NCBI GenBank assembly: GCA_030745875.1
Contig: JASLNT010000029.1
Span: 1 to 60,898, forward strand
Source of the DNA: Phycisphaerae bacterium
GTDB lineage: Bacteria > Planctomycetota > Phycisphaerae > SM23-33
DNA: 60,898 nucleotides
Direction of reading: 5' to 3'
How positions within the stretch are numbered: position 1 is the first letter of the stretch; every line of letters starts with the position of its first letter. This document shows, piece by piece, positions 1 to 9,622 of the stretch. Both the position numbers and the translations under genes were made by a program. The notes under the pieces were generated by a model. That model had not been told where the DNA came from. It did not search any database and saw only the letters and a list, made by a program, of their open reading frames with translations.

Positions 1-474
1 TTGGCCTCTTTCGCGTATCACACCTGAGAAACCGTTAATCCCCACACCGCAGATACAGATGAGAATGCCTCCAATGACGACCATTCCGGGCAGCGTTTTG
101 GCCATTTCGGCGTTTCCGAGGAAGAACGGGACAATCGAACCCACCAGCGCCATCGTTCCCATCGTCAATGCATACCCAAGCGACAGCCCGAGCATTGAAA
201 GCCCGTATCCCCAGCAGCAGAATCCACAGCCCCACAGGAAACCCAGCGCAATTACCCAAAAGATAACCGATACGGGGATGTTGGCGTAGCTGGACCATAG
301 CCCATTGACAGTGGCGCATGCAAATGCGACCGGCACGATCAGCATGGCGAAGAGAAAAAACGCACCCCATGTGTTCTCCCAGGCAAAGTCCTTGATGTAC
401 TTGGAGGGCAGTGCGAATGTCCCCAGGAAAATCGCGCCCACTATCGTCCATCCAATTCCTACCATCGTATCCAT
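1..474 (-). CDS. RhaT-family sugar/proton symporter, partial (C-terminus beyond window)
   Basis: The reading frame starts at an ATG at 474 (a second ATG lies at 465) and runs off the left edge without a stop, so about 158 residues are visible. It shows several hydrophobic helices and matches the pattern of the E. coli L-rhamnose/proton symporter RhaT: an early FALPSKYIKDFAWEN segment, then GFLWGCGFCCWGYGLSMLG with its glycine-rich helix, and GVGINGFSGVIRERG ending one repeat. It should be an inner-membrane secondary transporter for a sugar or deoxysugar. It is the last visible gene of the sugar operon, 76 bp after the propeller lipoprotein, and would be a second uptake route beside the ABC system. 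The family call is firm; the substrate is inferred only from the family. Confidence 0.82.
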   Translation of the reverse strand, partial: MDTMVGIGWTIVGAIFLGTFALPSKYIKDFAWENTWGAFFLFAMLIVPVAFACATVNGLWSSYANIPVSVIFWVIALGFLWGCGFCCWGYGLSMLGLSLGYALTMGTMALVGSIVPFFLGNAEMAKTLPGMVVIGGILICICGVGINGFSGVIRERGQ

Positions 475-550
475 CGTGCCACCAACCTTTCGGGTAACTG
501 TCTATTCGAAATGATGTTAATTGTCAGTATCGCAAGCATCCTCGCTGCTC

Positions 551-1735
551 TTACTTTATCTCCAACGTGACCATCGTATTGGGCTTGTCGTGTCCGGTGT
601 TGACCTTGTCGGGTCCGGTGACCATATCGAAGCAGGTCACCACCAGTTTGCCTTTCCATACAATCGGTTCGCCGGGCTGGTCGAGCAGTCCGCCCGTGCC
701 GTCGTTGTCGCCGTTTTGGGCGATTACGCTGATCTTGCCCGACGGGTCGACCTTGGCGACGGCGTTGTTGGAGAAATCGGCTACGTAGATGTTGTCGTTC
801 TTGTCGACGCAGATTCCATCGGTGGTTCGCATTTTGGCCTTGGTGGCCTTATCGAGGAACCCGGGCTTGTTCGGATCGAGGGTGTAGTCATGGTCGGTCC
901 TGGCGAAGATCGTGTTGCTGGCGACCTTACCGGCGGCGTCGAACGTGATCTTGTGGAGAGCCCCGTCGCCAAAGTTGCCGATGAACAGATTGCCCTTTGA
1001 GTCGAAGACGATTCCGTCGGCTCCGTATTGGCAGTGCTTGTTAAGCGTGGGGAACGTCGCGATGATCTGCTTGTCGGCCAGCGTATTAGTCACCGTGATG
1101 TCCTTGCCGTCTGCGGGGAATACGTACACCGCACTGGTAAGCAGACCATCGGGGCGTTTGACCTTCGGGAGCATCGAGACCGTAACGTACAGTTTCCCGT
1201 CGCGGTACCGCACGCCGTTGGGATGCGAAATCCCGCCGGCGACAGTAGCTGTCTCAACGATCTTGTCGCCCTGAACCTTCAGGCGGAGAATGCGCCCCTG
1301 GTTGCGCTCGCCATTGTCGCCGTTACCGTCAGGCCAGTTCTGGTTATCCGAAACATAGATCGCCCCGTCGGGCCCCAGTGCTATGCCCATAGGGCACGCC
1401 CGCCCGGTTTCTTTCAGTACGGGCGAGTTAAACCACTTGCTAACCTTGCCCGCGGGCGAGATCTTGATGAAGCAGCCCGGTTGAGCTCCCTTGGAGGCGC
1501 CTTTGGCGTAACTGCCGTAGTTCGGGCAGGCGACAACGAGGTTCCCGTCCTTATCGATATCCATCCCGTCGGGGGTCAGGCAGAACTCGGGCAGTTCAGC
1601 AAGCAGCTTGGGCGTTTGCAGATTCGCCAACGTCGCACCGTCCGGCGACAATCCGTTCTTCTCACAGCCGGAAACAAGCATCGATGCGACCGCGACAAGC
1701 GTAAGAACACCGGCGGATACTCTTCTATCAAACAT
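551..1735 (-). CDS. NHL/SMP-30-like beta-propeller lipoprotein
   Basis: This 394-residue exported protein starts at the ATG at 1735, preceded by AAAGGAG with good spacing; a longer frame to 1795 lacks a site. A signal peptide ends in MLVSGC, so Cys24 is the likely lipidated residue. The rest is a six-bladed propeller with recurrent DKDGN, GPDGAIYVSDN and DSKGNLFIGN repeats, as in NHL and SMP-30/gluconolactonase-like proteins. It sits between the second aldolase gene and the RhaT-like transporter in the sugar operon. It could be an extracytoplasmic lactonase or a sugar-binding propeller. No SMP-30 metal-ligand set could be assigned by eye, so enzymatic activity is not claimed. Confidence 0.8.
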   Translation of the reverse strand: MFDRRVSAGVLTLVAVASMLVSGCEKNGLSPDGATLANLQTPKLLAELPEFCLTPDGMDIDKDGNLVVACPNYGSYAKGASKGAQPGCFIKISPAGKVSKWFNSPVLKETGRACPMGIALGPDGAIYVSDNQNWPDGNGDNGERNQGRILRLKVQGDKIVETATVAGGISHPNGVRYRDGKLYVTVSMLPKVKRPDGLLTSAVYVFPADGKDITVTNTLADKQIIATFPTLNKHCQYGADGIVFDSKGNLFIGNFGDGALHKITFDAAGKVASNTIFARTDHDYTLDPNKPGFLDKATKAKMRTTDGICVDKNDNIYVADFSNNAVAKVDPSGKISVIAQNGDNDGTGGLLDQPGEPIVWKGKLVVTCFDMVTGPDKVNTGHDKPNTMVTLEIK

Positions 1736-1872
1736 AGCGTCTCCTTTGATTTCACGAGCGACGTGGGCCTGGCCGACACGGCTTGCCCCGTCCAACTCGG
1801 CGACCAGACCAAAACCATACCGGCTGAACGGGCTGGATTCAATGATGGAATGTGGGAAAGTCGAGCGCAGTT

Positions 1873-2598
1873 CTATGATCCGGGAGCCTCTGAATCGAAC
1901 TCCACAACACCGCCGGGCAACGCATCCGCCTGATCGAGGATCACATTCTCCCGCCCGAGCCCCAAGCCGAAACGTCTGGCGCCGCGCCGGTGCATCTCCA
2001 CAAGGGTATCGAGATCGCGAATGCCGCCTGAGGCCTTTATTCCCACAGCATCGCCGACCACGCTCTTGATCAGAGAAATGTTTTCCAGGGTCGCCCCGGT
2101 CGAAGTCCAGCCAGTGCCTGTTTTTACAAAGGACGCCCCTCCGCTAACGCACAGTTCGGCCGCTGTGCGGATCTGGTCATCGCTCAGATAGTGACATTCG
2201 ATAATCACCTTCACGGGCAGACCGGCCGCTGCATCGACCACGCCCTTGATGTCGTCCAGACAATAGTCATATCGCCCCGAAAGTAACTTGCCGATATCGA
2301 CAACCATGTCGATCTCATCGCATCCGACCGCTACAAGGTGCTTTGTCTCGGCAATCTTGGTTTGAAGCAAACACGCCCCCGACGGGAACGCCACATTACC
2401 CCCGATACCAACATCATCAACATCCGCCAAAAGCTCTTTTATCAGCGGGATCCAACTCGACAGCGTGGTGGCCACGCACGGGCGGATTTCACGGGCGCGG
2501 GCGGCTAGGGCGCGAACCCTTGTCTCATCATCATCGCATTGGACGACACTGAGATCGACCATCCGGGCAATGTCTCTGCTGGTGAGTTTTACTTTCAT
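1873..2598 (-). CDS. DeoC-family class I aldolase (copy 1)
   Basis: A 241-residue TIM-barrel aldolase of the deoxyribose-phosphate aldolase family. The Schiff-base lysine is K159 in FVKTGTGW, the second active-site lysine is K188 in GIKASGGI, and the acidic partner is D97 in DEIDMVV, matching E. coli DeoC K167, K201 and D102. Instead of the usual KVIIET segment after the barrel core it has KVIIECHYL, shared with copy 2. The start ATG overlaps the kinase stop by four bases (ATGA), so it is translationally coupled to the FGGY kinase. It likely cleaves the phosphorylated sugar into a triose phosphate and a small aldehyde. Whether the substrate is deoxyribose 5-phosphate is not certain. Confidence 0.9.
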   Translation of the reverse strand: MKVKLTSRDIARMVDLSVVQCDDDETRVRALAARAREIRPCVATTLSSWIPLIKELLADVDDVGIGGNVAFPSGACLLQTKIAETKHLVAVGCDEIDMVVDIGKLLSGRYDYCLDDIKGVVDAAAGLPVKVIIECHYLSDDQIRTAAELCVSGGASFVKTGTGWTSTGATLENISLIKSVVGDAVGIKASGGIRDLDTLVEMHRRGARRFGLGLGRENVILDQADALPGGVVEFDSEAPGS

Positions 2599-4145
2599 GT
2601 CTCTTGCCCAATCGAAGCGAACATATCGCCAATTTCAGCCTGGTTTCGGCTTAGTTGCTTGAAGATCGGGGTCAGGAGAGCGTATCGGGTCTGGTTGGCG
2701 GAGATTGGTTTTCTTACGTCCTGAACCTCGTGAATATCTTCGATTCTCGAGAAATCGTCCCACAGCCCCACACCCACCAGCGCCACCGCAGCGGCGCCGA
2801 GGGCGGCGGCCTGCTGACCAATGTTCGTTCTGATCATGTCCTTATTGTACAGATCGGCGTATATCTGCATCCAGAGATCCGATCGGCTGCCTCCTCCGAC
2901 CGCGATCATTTCGCTGCTGAGGTCTGTGATTCGCTCGAGTGCTTCCAGTGCGAGTTGAAGGCTCATTGCGACACCTTCCATAGTCGCGCGGATCAAATCG
3001 CCCTGACTATCGCCCAGATCGAGGTTCACGAACGCCCCCCGCACGTGTTGGCTGGCGTCAAGCGAGGACCCTCCGGCCATCGTCGGCAGGAACATAGTCG
3101 CGCCCGCCCCGATGTCGGAGTCAGCGGCCAGACGCAGCATGAGATCGTAAGTGCTTACGCCTTCTGTCTGGGCGGCGGCGTCCAGATTCGTGCACAACTG
3201 CTCGCGGACCCACCTGAATGACGAACCGGTCGAGAACACGCCCAGAGCGGAGGTGAATTTCTCGGGCACAACATGGGTGAATACGTACGGGCGGGTCTCT
3301 TCGTCCAGAAGCGGTTTGGCTGACGTCACTGCTATCCAACTCGAAGAACCCATGGAATTGTAGCAATCGCCTTCCTTGTGGGCTCGGGCCCCCAACGCCA
3401 TACACGAATTATCGACCCCGCCTGCGACGACTTTAACGCTCTGGGGCAGGGACAGTTCTTCGGCGGCCTGGGGGGTGAGCGTGCCAAGGACTTCCGTGGA
3501 GGGAACTATTCTCGGGAAGATATCCGGAGACAAACCGCTGGCGGCGATGAGTTGATCGGAGTACTTCCATCCGACAAGATCGTAAACTCCGCTCCCTGAT
3601 GCGTAGGAGTAATCGGTGGCGATGGCGCCTGTCATGCGGAAGTTGATGTAATCTTTCGTGCCGATGACTTTATCGATCCGGGCGAAAAGTTCAGGCTCGT
3701 TGTCTCGCAGCCACATTATCTTGAAAACGGTATACAGCGGAGGAGGAAACCCGTTGCCCGTTGTCATATACCACTGCGATTCGGAGACTTTGGCGAAAAA
3801 CTCGGCCGGTTGGGTGTCCGGGCGGGAATCGGACCAGATGGGCGTGTCCTGGCGGAGCAGGCGCCCTTCGGCGTCGAGCGGTACGACGCCCAGGCTGTGT
3901 CCGGAGATGCCAATGGCCTCGATGTCGTTCGGGTCTATCTCGACCTCGGCAAGCAACTGGCGCGTGCTTTCGACGACCGAAGCCCACCAATCCTCGGGCC
4001 TTTGCTCATGCCATCCGGCCCTCGGATAGTGCGTCTCGTAGGATGCGAAGTGGTCGGCAAGGCAGCGTCCCTGGGCGTCGTAGAGCGATGCTTTCGTTCC
4101 GCCCGTCCCAAAGTCATACGCGATAACATATTTTGATTCAGCCAT
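2595..4145 (-). CDS. FGGY-family carbohydrate kinase
   Basis: A 516-residue sugar kinase with the FGGY fold. The N-terminal phosphate-binding loop is DFGTGGTK (residues 11-18), a middle GGVDNSCMALG segment carries the likely catalytic Asp, and the C-terminal ATP-binding loop is AVGGGSRSDLW (about residue 415 on). Length is typical for xylulokinase and rhamnulokinase relatives. It lies between the two DeoC genes and overlaps the downstream one by four bases. It would phosphorylate the imported sugar or ketose before aldol cleavage. The exact sugar (xylulose, rhamnulose, erythritol and AI-2 are all handled by this family) cannot be read by eye. Confidence 0.92.
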   Translation of the reverse strand: MAESKYVIAYDFGTGGTKASLYDAQGRCLADHFASYETHYPRAGWHEQRPEDWWASVVESTRQLLAEVEIDPNDIEAIGISGHSLGVVPLDAEGRLLRQDTPIWSDSRPDTQPAEFFAKVSESQWYMTTGNGFPPPLYTVFKIMWLRDNEPELFARIDKVIGTKDYINFRMTGAIATDYSYASGSGVYDLVGWKYSDQLIAASGLSPDIFPRIVPSTEVLGTLTPQAAEELSLPQSVKVVAGGVDNSCMALGARAHKEGDCYNSMGSSSWIAVTSAKPLLDEETRPYVFTHVVPEKFTSALGVFSTGSSFRWVREQLCTNLDAAAQTEGVSTYDLMLRLAADSDIGAGATMFLPTMAGGSSLDASQHVRGAFVNLDLGDSQGDLIRATMEGVAMSLQLALEALERITDLSSEMIAVGGGSRSDLWMQIYADLYNKDMIRTNIGQQAAALGAAAVALVGVGLWDDFSRIEDIHEVQDVRKPISANQTRYALLTPIFKQLSRNQAEIGDMFASIGQET

Positions 4146-4166
4146 TGGCGTATCTCTGTTTTGTAT

Positions 4167-4850
4167 TCAAGACGATTCGGCGGCCTCTCGCAGGATCGCC
4201 TCAGCCGTGCGAACACCGATGCCAAAACGCCGGGCTCCCAGTTCGTACAACGCAAGCAGAGTCTGGAGATCCTTCACACCGCCGGCGGCTTTTACGAAAC
4301 ATCGCTCACCGACAGTTTGCTTCATCAGAGCGATGTTCTCCGGCGTCGCTCCGGTGGAAGCCCAGCCCGTGCTGGTTTTAACGAATTTGACGCCCGCCTC
4401 TGCGCAGATGTCTGAGGCCTTGACGATTTCACCGTCGGTCAGATAGTGGCATTCGAGGATGACCTTCACCGGGACCAGACCCGAGGCCTCCACAACCGCA
4501 TCTATATCGGTCCGGACCAGATCGTACATGCCCGCTTTCAACCAGGCAATGTTGATCGCAACGTCAATCTCGCTGCAGCCCATCTCGATCAGCTCTCTGG
4601 TCTCGGCGACCTTGATGGCGGTAGTCTGCCCTCCGCTGGGGAAGCCCACCGCCCCGCCGACCAGCACATCCGGCCTGTCGGACAACAGTTCAACCAGCAG
4701 CGGAGTATGGGCGGGCAAACCTATCACGCAGATGCAGTTGTGCTTCCTGGCCAGATCGGCCGCCTCGCGGAGTTCGTCCAGGGTGCTGTCGGGCTTGACG
4801 GCGCTGATGTCGATCATTCCGGCGATTTCTCGTGGTGTCAGCATTCCCAT
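4167..4850 (-). CDS. DeoC-family class I aldolase (copy 2)
   Basis: A 227-residue DeoC-family aldolase, roughly 45 percent identical by eye to copy 1. The Schiff-base lysine is K158 in FVKTSTGW, the second lysine is K187 in FVKAAGGV, and the acidic residue is D96 in SEIDVAIN. It also carries the ECHYL signature after strand four. Its ATG is two bases beyond the stop of the iron alcohol dehydrogenase, so the genes are cotranscribed; an in-frame ATG at 4844 is an alternative start. Both copies keep the full catalytic set, so neither looks like a dead paralog. They may act on different chain lengths or stereoisomers, or form a heteromer. Confidence 0.9.
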   Translation of the reverse strand: MGMLTPREIAGMIDISAVKPDSTLDELREAADLARKHNCICVIGLPAHTPLLVELLSDRPDVLVGGAVGFPSGGQTTAIKVAETRELIEMGCSEIDVAINIAWLKAGMYDLVRTDIDAVVEASGLVPVKVILECHYLTDGEIVKASDICAEAGVKFVKTSTGWASTGATPENIALMKQTVGERCFVKAAGGVKDLQTLLALYELGARRFGIGVRTAEAILREAAESS

Positions 4851-4852
4851 CG

Positions 4853-6055
4853 TTACAACGCCTTTCGCAGAACGTTAAGCAGATCTTCGCGGGTTACGGG
4901 CGGATTACACGCCAATTGCCCGTCGGCCCCGAAGCTCACGCGCTCCACTCCGTTGATGATCTCGTCAAGATCGTTTTCGGTGACATCTACGGCGCCCAGC
5001 CTGGTCGGCGCTCCGATTGACTCGAGGAATCCGCGGAACATCGAGACGCCTTCGTCTATTATCTCCTGCCGGCTCTTGCCTTCGGAATCTACGTCCATCA
5101 CTCGCGTGGCGAATCGCAGGTACTGCTCGGGGCGACGATCCTTGAACGTTTCCATCCAGGCGGGCATTATTATCGACAGGGATGCGCCGTGATTCACACC
5201 ATGTCGAGCGGTAAGCTGATGCCCGACCTGATGCATCGGCGTCCAACCGTCGCCCGGATACGACCAACCGTTGATCGCGCAAGTCGAGGCCCATTGGAGG
5301 TTAGCTCGCGCTTCCAGGTCGGCCGGGTCGCCCAGCGCTTTGGTCACGTTCTCCATGACCGTTCGCATCACGCCTTCCTGGAAGTAGTGCTGCAGCGGAG
5401 TGTCCGGTTGAGAGTTGATGTATATTTCCAGAACGTGCGAAATCGTATCGGCAGCCGCACAGGCGGTAAGAAGCGGCGGCAGTGAGACGGTCAGTTCGGG
5501 GTCGATTATGGCGGTTTTCGGGAAAATGCATTCGGCCCAGATGTACGACTTCTCTTTGAGTTCGGCGTTGCTGAGAACCGAGCACATGTTCATTTCGCTG
5601 CCGGTGGCGGGCAAGGTGGGGATCATGAGCATGGGCAGGGCCTTGTCCGGCGGTTTGATATCATCGGCGCCCGAACCGTCGTGACGGTGGTAGACCATGT
5701 TCCACAGGTCGCCGTCATAGCATACGCCCGCGGCGATCGCCTTGGCGGCGTCCATAACGCTTCCACCCCCCACCGCCAGCACGCAGTCGCAACTTTCCCG
5801 CCCAGCCAATTCGACGCCGTCGGCGACCATCGCGACTTCGGGATTGTCGCGAACCGCGAAGAAGTCAACCGTTTCGACGCCCTCCGCCCGGATAAGGTCG
5901 CGAATCCTGTCGAGCAGTTCGGAGATGAACGCGTGGTCTTCGTAGGACACGATGAGCGCCTTGGAGCCGAGTTTGGCTGCTTCTACGCCCGCACAAGCGA
6001 CCTTTCCGACTCCGAAAACAACTCTGACAGGATTGTAGAACTCAAACTCGTACAT
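4853..6055 (-). CDS. Iron-containing alcohol dehydrogenase (YqhD/BDH-like)
   Basis: A 400-residue group III metal-dependent alcohol dehydrogenase. The NAD(P) loop is AVGGGSVMDAAKA (GGGS at 97-100). Predicted metal ligands are D203 and H207 in ADTISH, H275 in TPMHQVGH and H289 in GVNHG; their spacing (4, 68, 14) closely follows E. coli YqhD. The start at 6055 has AAAGGA upstream. The family reduces short aldehydes such as lactaldehyde, acetaldehyde or butanal to alcohols. In this operon it would reduce the aldehyde released by the DeoC aldolases and reoxidise NAD(P)H, the role FucO plays in fucose and rhamnose fermentation. That role is inferred from context. Confidence 0.93.
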   Translation of the reverse strand: MYEFEFYNPVRVVFGVGKVACAGVEAAKLGSKALIVSYEDHAFISELLDRIRDLIRAEGVETVDFFAVRDNPEVAMVADGVELAGRESCDCVLAVGGGSVMDAAKAIAAGVCYDGDLWNMVYHRHDGSGADDIKPPDKALPMLMIPTLPATGSEMNMCSVLSNAELKEKSYIWAECIFPKTAIIDPELTVSLPPLLTACAAADTISHVLEIYINSQPDTPLQHYFQEGVMRTVMENVTKALGDPADLEARANLQWASTCAINGWSYPGDGWTPMHQVGHQLTARHGVNHGASLSIIMPAWMETFKDRRPEQYLRFATRVMDVDSEGKSRQEIIDEGVSMFRGFLESIGAPTRLGAVDVTENDLDEIINGVERVSFGADGQLACNPPVTREDLLNVLRKAL

Positions 6056-6085
6056 TGATCGTTCCTTTCGAGCGGTGGTGACTGC

Positions 6086-7063
6086 TCATCGCCCCTCAGC
6101 CGAGGCTTTCTTCGTTACTCTGTACTTTGAAATCGCAATGATGACCACGCCGAAAATCATCAAAGCGCCCTTTATCATGCTGCCAATATAGTCTTGCAGA
6201 CCGATCGGCGTCAGTCCGTTTGTCAGAACGGCCAGGAAAACCGCGCCGATGAACGTGCCGATCACATTAGGTTTACCGGCCTTGACGACCAGTGCGCCAA
6301 GGAAAACCGCCGTCATTCCGTCGATGAACACAGTCCCTTCCATTCTCGGTACGCCCTGAGCGTAAAACAGAACCCACACGACCCCGCCGCACGACGCCAG
6401 CATCGCCGACAGACTGAAGAAGCTCATGATGATCTTCTTCTCCCGAATTCCAGCCTCCAGCGAGGCCTGGCGGTTCTCGCCAAGAGCGTAGAGGTGCTGT
6501 CCGGTGGTGGTCTGGTCCTGGATGTATCTGAACGCCAGATAGACGCCCCCCACAATAGCTATCCACACCAACTGCACGATAATACCGCCCGAACCCAGCG
6601 TATCGACAATTCCAGCCGTACTCGTCAGGCGGACCGGCGCATAACCGCCGGCAATGATGCAGGCTACACCTGTGGCGATGCTGCCGATGGCGATCGTCGC
6701 GATAAGAGAGGGGCACCGGAACGTAGCGATCAGGAAACCACTGAGCAAGCCGAACACCGTGCCCGCAGCGATACCAAGAAACGGCGCCGCAATCCATGGA
6801 ACGCCATTTTCGACCGCCAAGGCCGTCACCACGCTAGCCAGCCCCGCCACAGACGGAAAACTCACGTCTATCTCACCGCTGGCTACGATCCACGTCAGCC
6901 CGAGCACCATCACCGCGATGACACTGGACGACTTGACCGCACGGATAAGATTCGACGCGCTGCGGAACGACGGAGCGGCTACGCAGAAAAACATCACCAT
7001 CGCCAGAAACACCCACAGAAGCACATACTGTGGGCGGAACAATAACGCGGCCAGACGCTTCAC
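6086..7063 (-). CDS. Sugar ABC transporter permease (RbsC family), second
   Basis: A 325-residue inner-membrane permease with many hydrophobic helices and the RbsC/BPD_transp_2 look, including the cytoplasmic loop GENRQASLEAGIREKKI that contacts the ATPase and the GVVWVLFYAQG helix after it. The GTG start at 7063 overlaps the stop of the upstream permease (GTGA), so the two are coupled and probably form a heterodimeric pore, as in the rhamnose and autoinducer-2 importers. Coding density and base use match the neighbours. Confidence 0.93.
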   Translation of the reverse strand: MKRLAALLFRPQYVLLWVFLAMVMFFCVAAPSFRSASNLIRAVKSSSVIAVMVLGLTWIVASGEIDVSFPSVAGLASVVTALAVENGVPWIAAPFLGIAAGTVFGLLSGFLIATFRCPSLIATIAIGSIATGVACIIAGGYAPVRLTSTAGIVDTLGSGGIIVQLVWIAIVGGVYLAFRYIQDQTTTGQHLYALGENRQASLEAGIREKKIIMSFFSLSAMLASCGGVVWVLFYAQGVPRMEGTVFIDGMTAVFLGALVVKAGKPNVIGTFIGAVFLAVLTNGLTPIGLQDYIGSMIKGALMIFGVVIIAISKYRVTKKASAEGR

Positions 7064-8064
7064 GATACACCTCCCCCGCCGGCGAGCTCGGCTCGAAGAC
7101 GCCGCTTGCGAATGATCTCTTTGAAGTCGATCCTGGATACTACGATCGAGACGATCAGCAATACGCCCATGACCAGTTCCATCACGTAGGTGGGTTTACC
7201 AAGCAACAAGAAGCCCTTCTGCACGGTCCCGATAAGCAGAGCCCCCAGGAACGTACCGACGACAGTAGGCTTCTTGAAGACCGACACGCCCACAAACACC
7301 GCCGAATAGGCTGGCATGAGCCAGGCGAGCCCAGCCTTCAAGTCGCCCTTGGCCAGCGAGGACATGCGAATAATATTCGTCAGGCAGGCTACAAGGCCAC
7401 AAATCACAAACGCCGCAACCACGTACCGTTCCACACGCACGCCGGAAAACCGGGCTGCCGTCGCGTTAGAGCCAATCGCATAGAAACGCCTGCCAAGCGT
7501 CGAACGGTTCAACACGACAAAGCCGATTCCGTATGCGATCGCCGCCACCACCACCGGTAGCGGCACGCCTGCGATACGGGCCTTGTAGAGTTGCTTGATG
7601 CCCGAATCGCCGAAGTTCTTGTATATCTGCATACCGTCGCTATAGAGATACGCCATTCCGAAAGCAATTGCTCCCAACCCGAGCGTAACGACCATGTCCG
7701 GCAGCTTGAACTTGCCTACCGTCAGTCCGTTAATCGCGCCAAAGACGCCCCCGGCGGCGCAACCGATCAGTATCGCAGGCAGCGGCGGGAGTCCCAGGGC
7801 GATCATGTAGCTCATCGTCATACCGCCGAAGCAGCTGACGAAGTGAAACGACATGTCGGCGTAACCCGTAACCGCAACAAAAGTAAGACCAAGGCCCACA
7901 AGGGCCATCGGAGCTATCAAATTCAACAGATCCACAAGATTGTCGACCGACAGAAACCGCGGCTCCAGACTCGTAAACACGCCCATGATCCCAATCTGGA
8001 TCGCGCAGAAAACACCAAACGTGATCAACTCGCTCGATACGCCTTTCCGCTGCTCAGCCATCAT
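7060..8064 (-). CDS. Sugar ABC transporter permease (RbsC family), first
   Basis: A 334-residue inner-membrane permease. The frame extends to 8175, but the extra 37 residues are Arg-rich and overlap the ATPase gene. The ATG at 8064 overlaps the ATPase stop (ATGATG context), with a second ATG at 8061; 8064 is the natural start. Hydrophobic segments and the loop IGSNATAARFSGVRVERY are typical of RbsC-type permeases. It pairs with the next gene in one importer. Confidence 0.92.
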   Translation of the reverse strand: MMAEQRKGVSSELITFGVFCAIQIGIMGVFTSLEPRFLSVDNLVDLLNLIAPMALVGLGLTFVAVTGYADMSFHFVSCFGGMTMSYMIALGLPPLPAILIGCAAGGVFGAINGLTVGKFKLPDMVVTLGLGAIAFGMAYLYSDGMQIYKNFGDSGIKQLYKARIAGVPLPVVVAAIAYGIGFVVLNRSTLGRRFYAIGSNATAARFSGVRVERYVVAAFVICGLVACLTNIIRMSSLAKGDLKAGLAWLMPAYSAVFVGVSVFKKPTVVGTFLGALLIGTVQKGFLLLGKPTYVMELVMGVLLIVSIVVSRIDFKEIIRKRRLRAELAGGGGVS

Positions 8065-9575
8065 TGCCCCTCCCCGCCGGTCAGGCCGCTTAGCAGCATC
8101 TGCTCGAGGCGAACTTCGCTCGCCGGTTTGTCCATCACGACGCGCCCCTGGTGCAGCACCATCGCGTGGTCGCACAGACCGTAGACCTCCTCGCAGTCCG
8201 AACCGACCACAATGACCGCCTTCTCCGCTGACAGTTTGCGGATCATCTCGTAGATACCCGCCTTGGCGCCAACGTCAACGCCCACCGTGGGCTCCTGGAA
8301 AACGTACACCTCGCAGTCGGTGTACAAACCCTTGCCGATCACCACCTTCTGCTGGTTCCCGCCGCTAAGCAGCGAGACGTCCTCGGCTACGTCGGGCGTC
8401 TTGATGTCCAACTCCTCGACCATCGCCGCCGCATCACGCCGCTCAGCTCGACGGTTGATCAGGAAACCCAGCCCGGCCACACGCGCCATGTTCGACAGAA
8501 TCACATTGAACGAAACCGACTCATCGGATATCTGCCCTTCGGCCCGGCGGTCGCCCGGGACCAGGAACAGCCCCGCCGCGATAGCGTCGGACGGAGACTT
8601 CAACGCAACGGTCCTGCCGTTTATCTCGGTGGTTCCGCCCGTGCGCCCGAGCACGCCGAAAAGCGTTTTGCACAGTTCGTCGATTCCCGAGCCGACCAGG
8701 CCGAACACGCCCAGTATCCACCCGCGTTTAGCGGTGAAACTCACCTCGTCGAATCCGCCCGCCCGGGCCAGCCCCCGCACCGACAGCACGTCTGCGCCGG
8801 GCGCGACACCCTTGGGCGGATACACGTTCGACAGCTCCCGATCGAGCATCAGTTCGGCGATGCGGGCGTGATCGAGGCCCTCGTCGGACGTAGAGCAGGT
8901 GGCCACGTTTTCGCCATCGCGGAACACTGTCAGGCGGTCGGCGATTTCAAACACTTCGTCAAGTCTGTGCGTGATATAGATAATCGAAATGCCTCTTTCC
9001 TTGAGCATCCGAATCTGGGCGAAGAGCACATCGATTTCCCGCCTGGTGAGGATCGACGTCGGCTCGTCGAGCACCAGGACGCTCATGTTTTCGCGCGACA
9101 GGGCCCGCAGGATTGCGATGGATTCCTTCTCGACGGCCGACAGTTCGCCAACAGGCCTGCTCAGGTCGATGTCCACCGGAAATCTTTCGAGCAGTTCGCT
9201 CGCGCGAGCCCTAAGCGCTCGCCGCCGGATCCGCGGGAACAAACCCGCCGAATCGCTCTCGGCGCCGAGGAAGATATTCTCGTAGCCCGTGAACGACCCG
9301 ATCATCTGCGGGTCCTGGTAGACTGTGGCGATTCCGTGGTCGAGCGCGGCTTGCGGCGAGTTGATTTTGATATCGCGGCCGTTAAGCGATATCCGCCCCG
9401 CGTCGGCCTGGTAAACGCCCGAGAGCACTTTTATCAGCGTAGACTTGCCCGCTCCGTTAATCCCCAGAAGCGCGTGGACTTCGCCCGGGGCCAGGTCGAA
9501 ATCGGCACCGTCCAGCGCCCTGACACCCGGGAACTCCTTTACGATCCCGGTCATTTGCAGAGTCAATTCTTCCAC
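8061..9575 (-). CDS. Sugar ABC transporter ATPase (RbsA-like, two nucleotide-binding domains)
   Basis: About 504 residues from a GTG at 9575, which has AGAGAGG five bases upstream; the next in-frame ATG is at 9554. A longer frame to 9971 overlaps the binding-protein gene and its first 130 residues are not protein-like. Domain 1 has Walker A GINGAGKSTLIKVLSG and Walker B VLVLDEPTS. Domain 2 has a degenerate P-loop (GLVGSGIDELCKTLFG) and an intact LSGGNQQKV signature, the usual RbsA/MglA arrangement. It drives uptake through the two permeases encoded downstream. Confidence 0.95.
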   Translation of the reverse strand: MEELTLQMTGIVKEFPGVRALDGADFDLAPGEVHALLGINGAGKSTLIKVLSGVYQADAGRISLNGRDIKINSPQAALDHGIATVYQDPQMIGSFTGYENIFLGAESDSAGLFPRIRRRALRARASELLERFPVDIDLSRPVGELSAVEKESIAILRALSRENMSVLVLDEPTSILTRREIDVLFAQIRMLKERGISIIYITHRLDEVFEIADRLTVFRDGENVATCSTSDEGLDHARIAELMLDRELSNVYPPKGVAPGADVLSVRGLARAGGFDEVSFTAKRGWILGVFGLVGSGIDELCKTLFGVLGRTGGTTEINGRTVALKSPSDAIAAGLFLVPGDRRAEGQISDESVSFNVILSNMARVAGLGFLINRRAERRDAAAMVEELDIKTPDVAEDVSLLSGGNQQKVVIGKGLYTDCEVYVFQEPTVGVDVGAKAGIYEMIRKLSAEKAVIVVGSDCEEVYGLCDHAMVLHQGRVVMDKPASEVRLEQMLLSGLTGGEGQ

Positions 9576-9622
9576 GCCGGCCTCTCTCGCCGCGATGGTG
9601 CTTGGCGATCCGGACAAATCGA

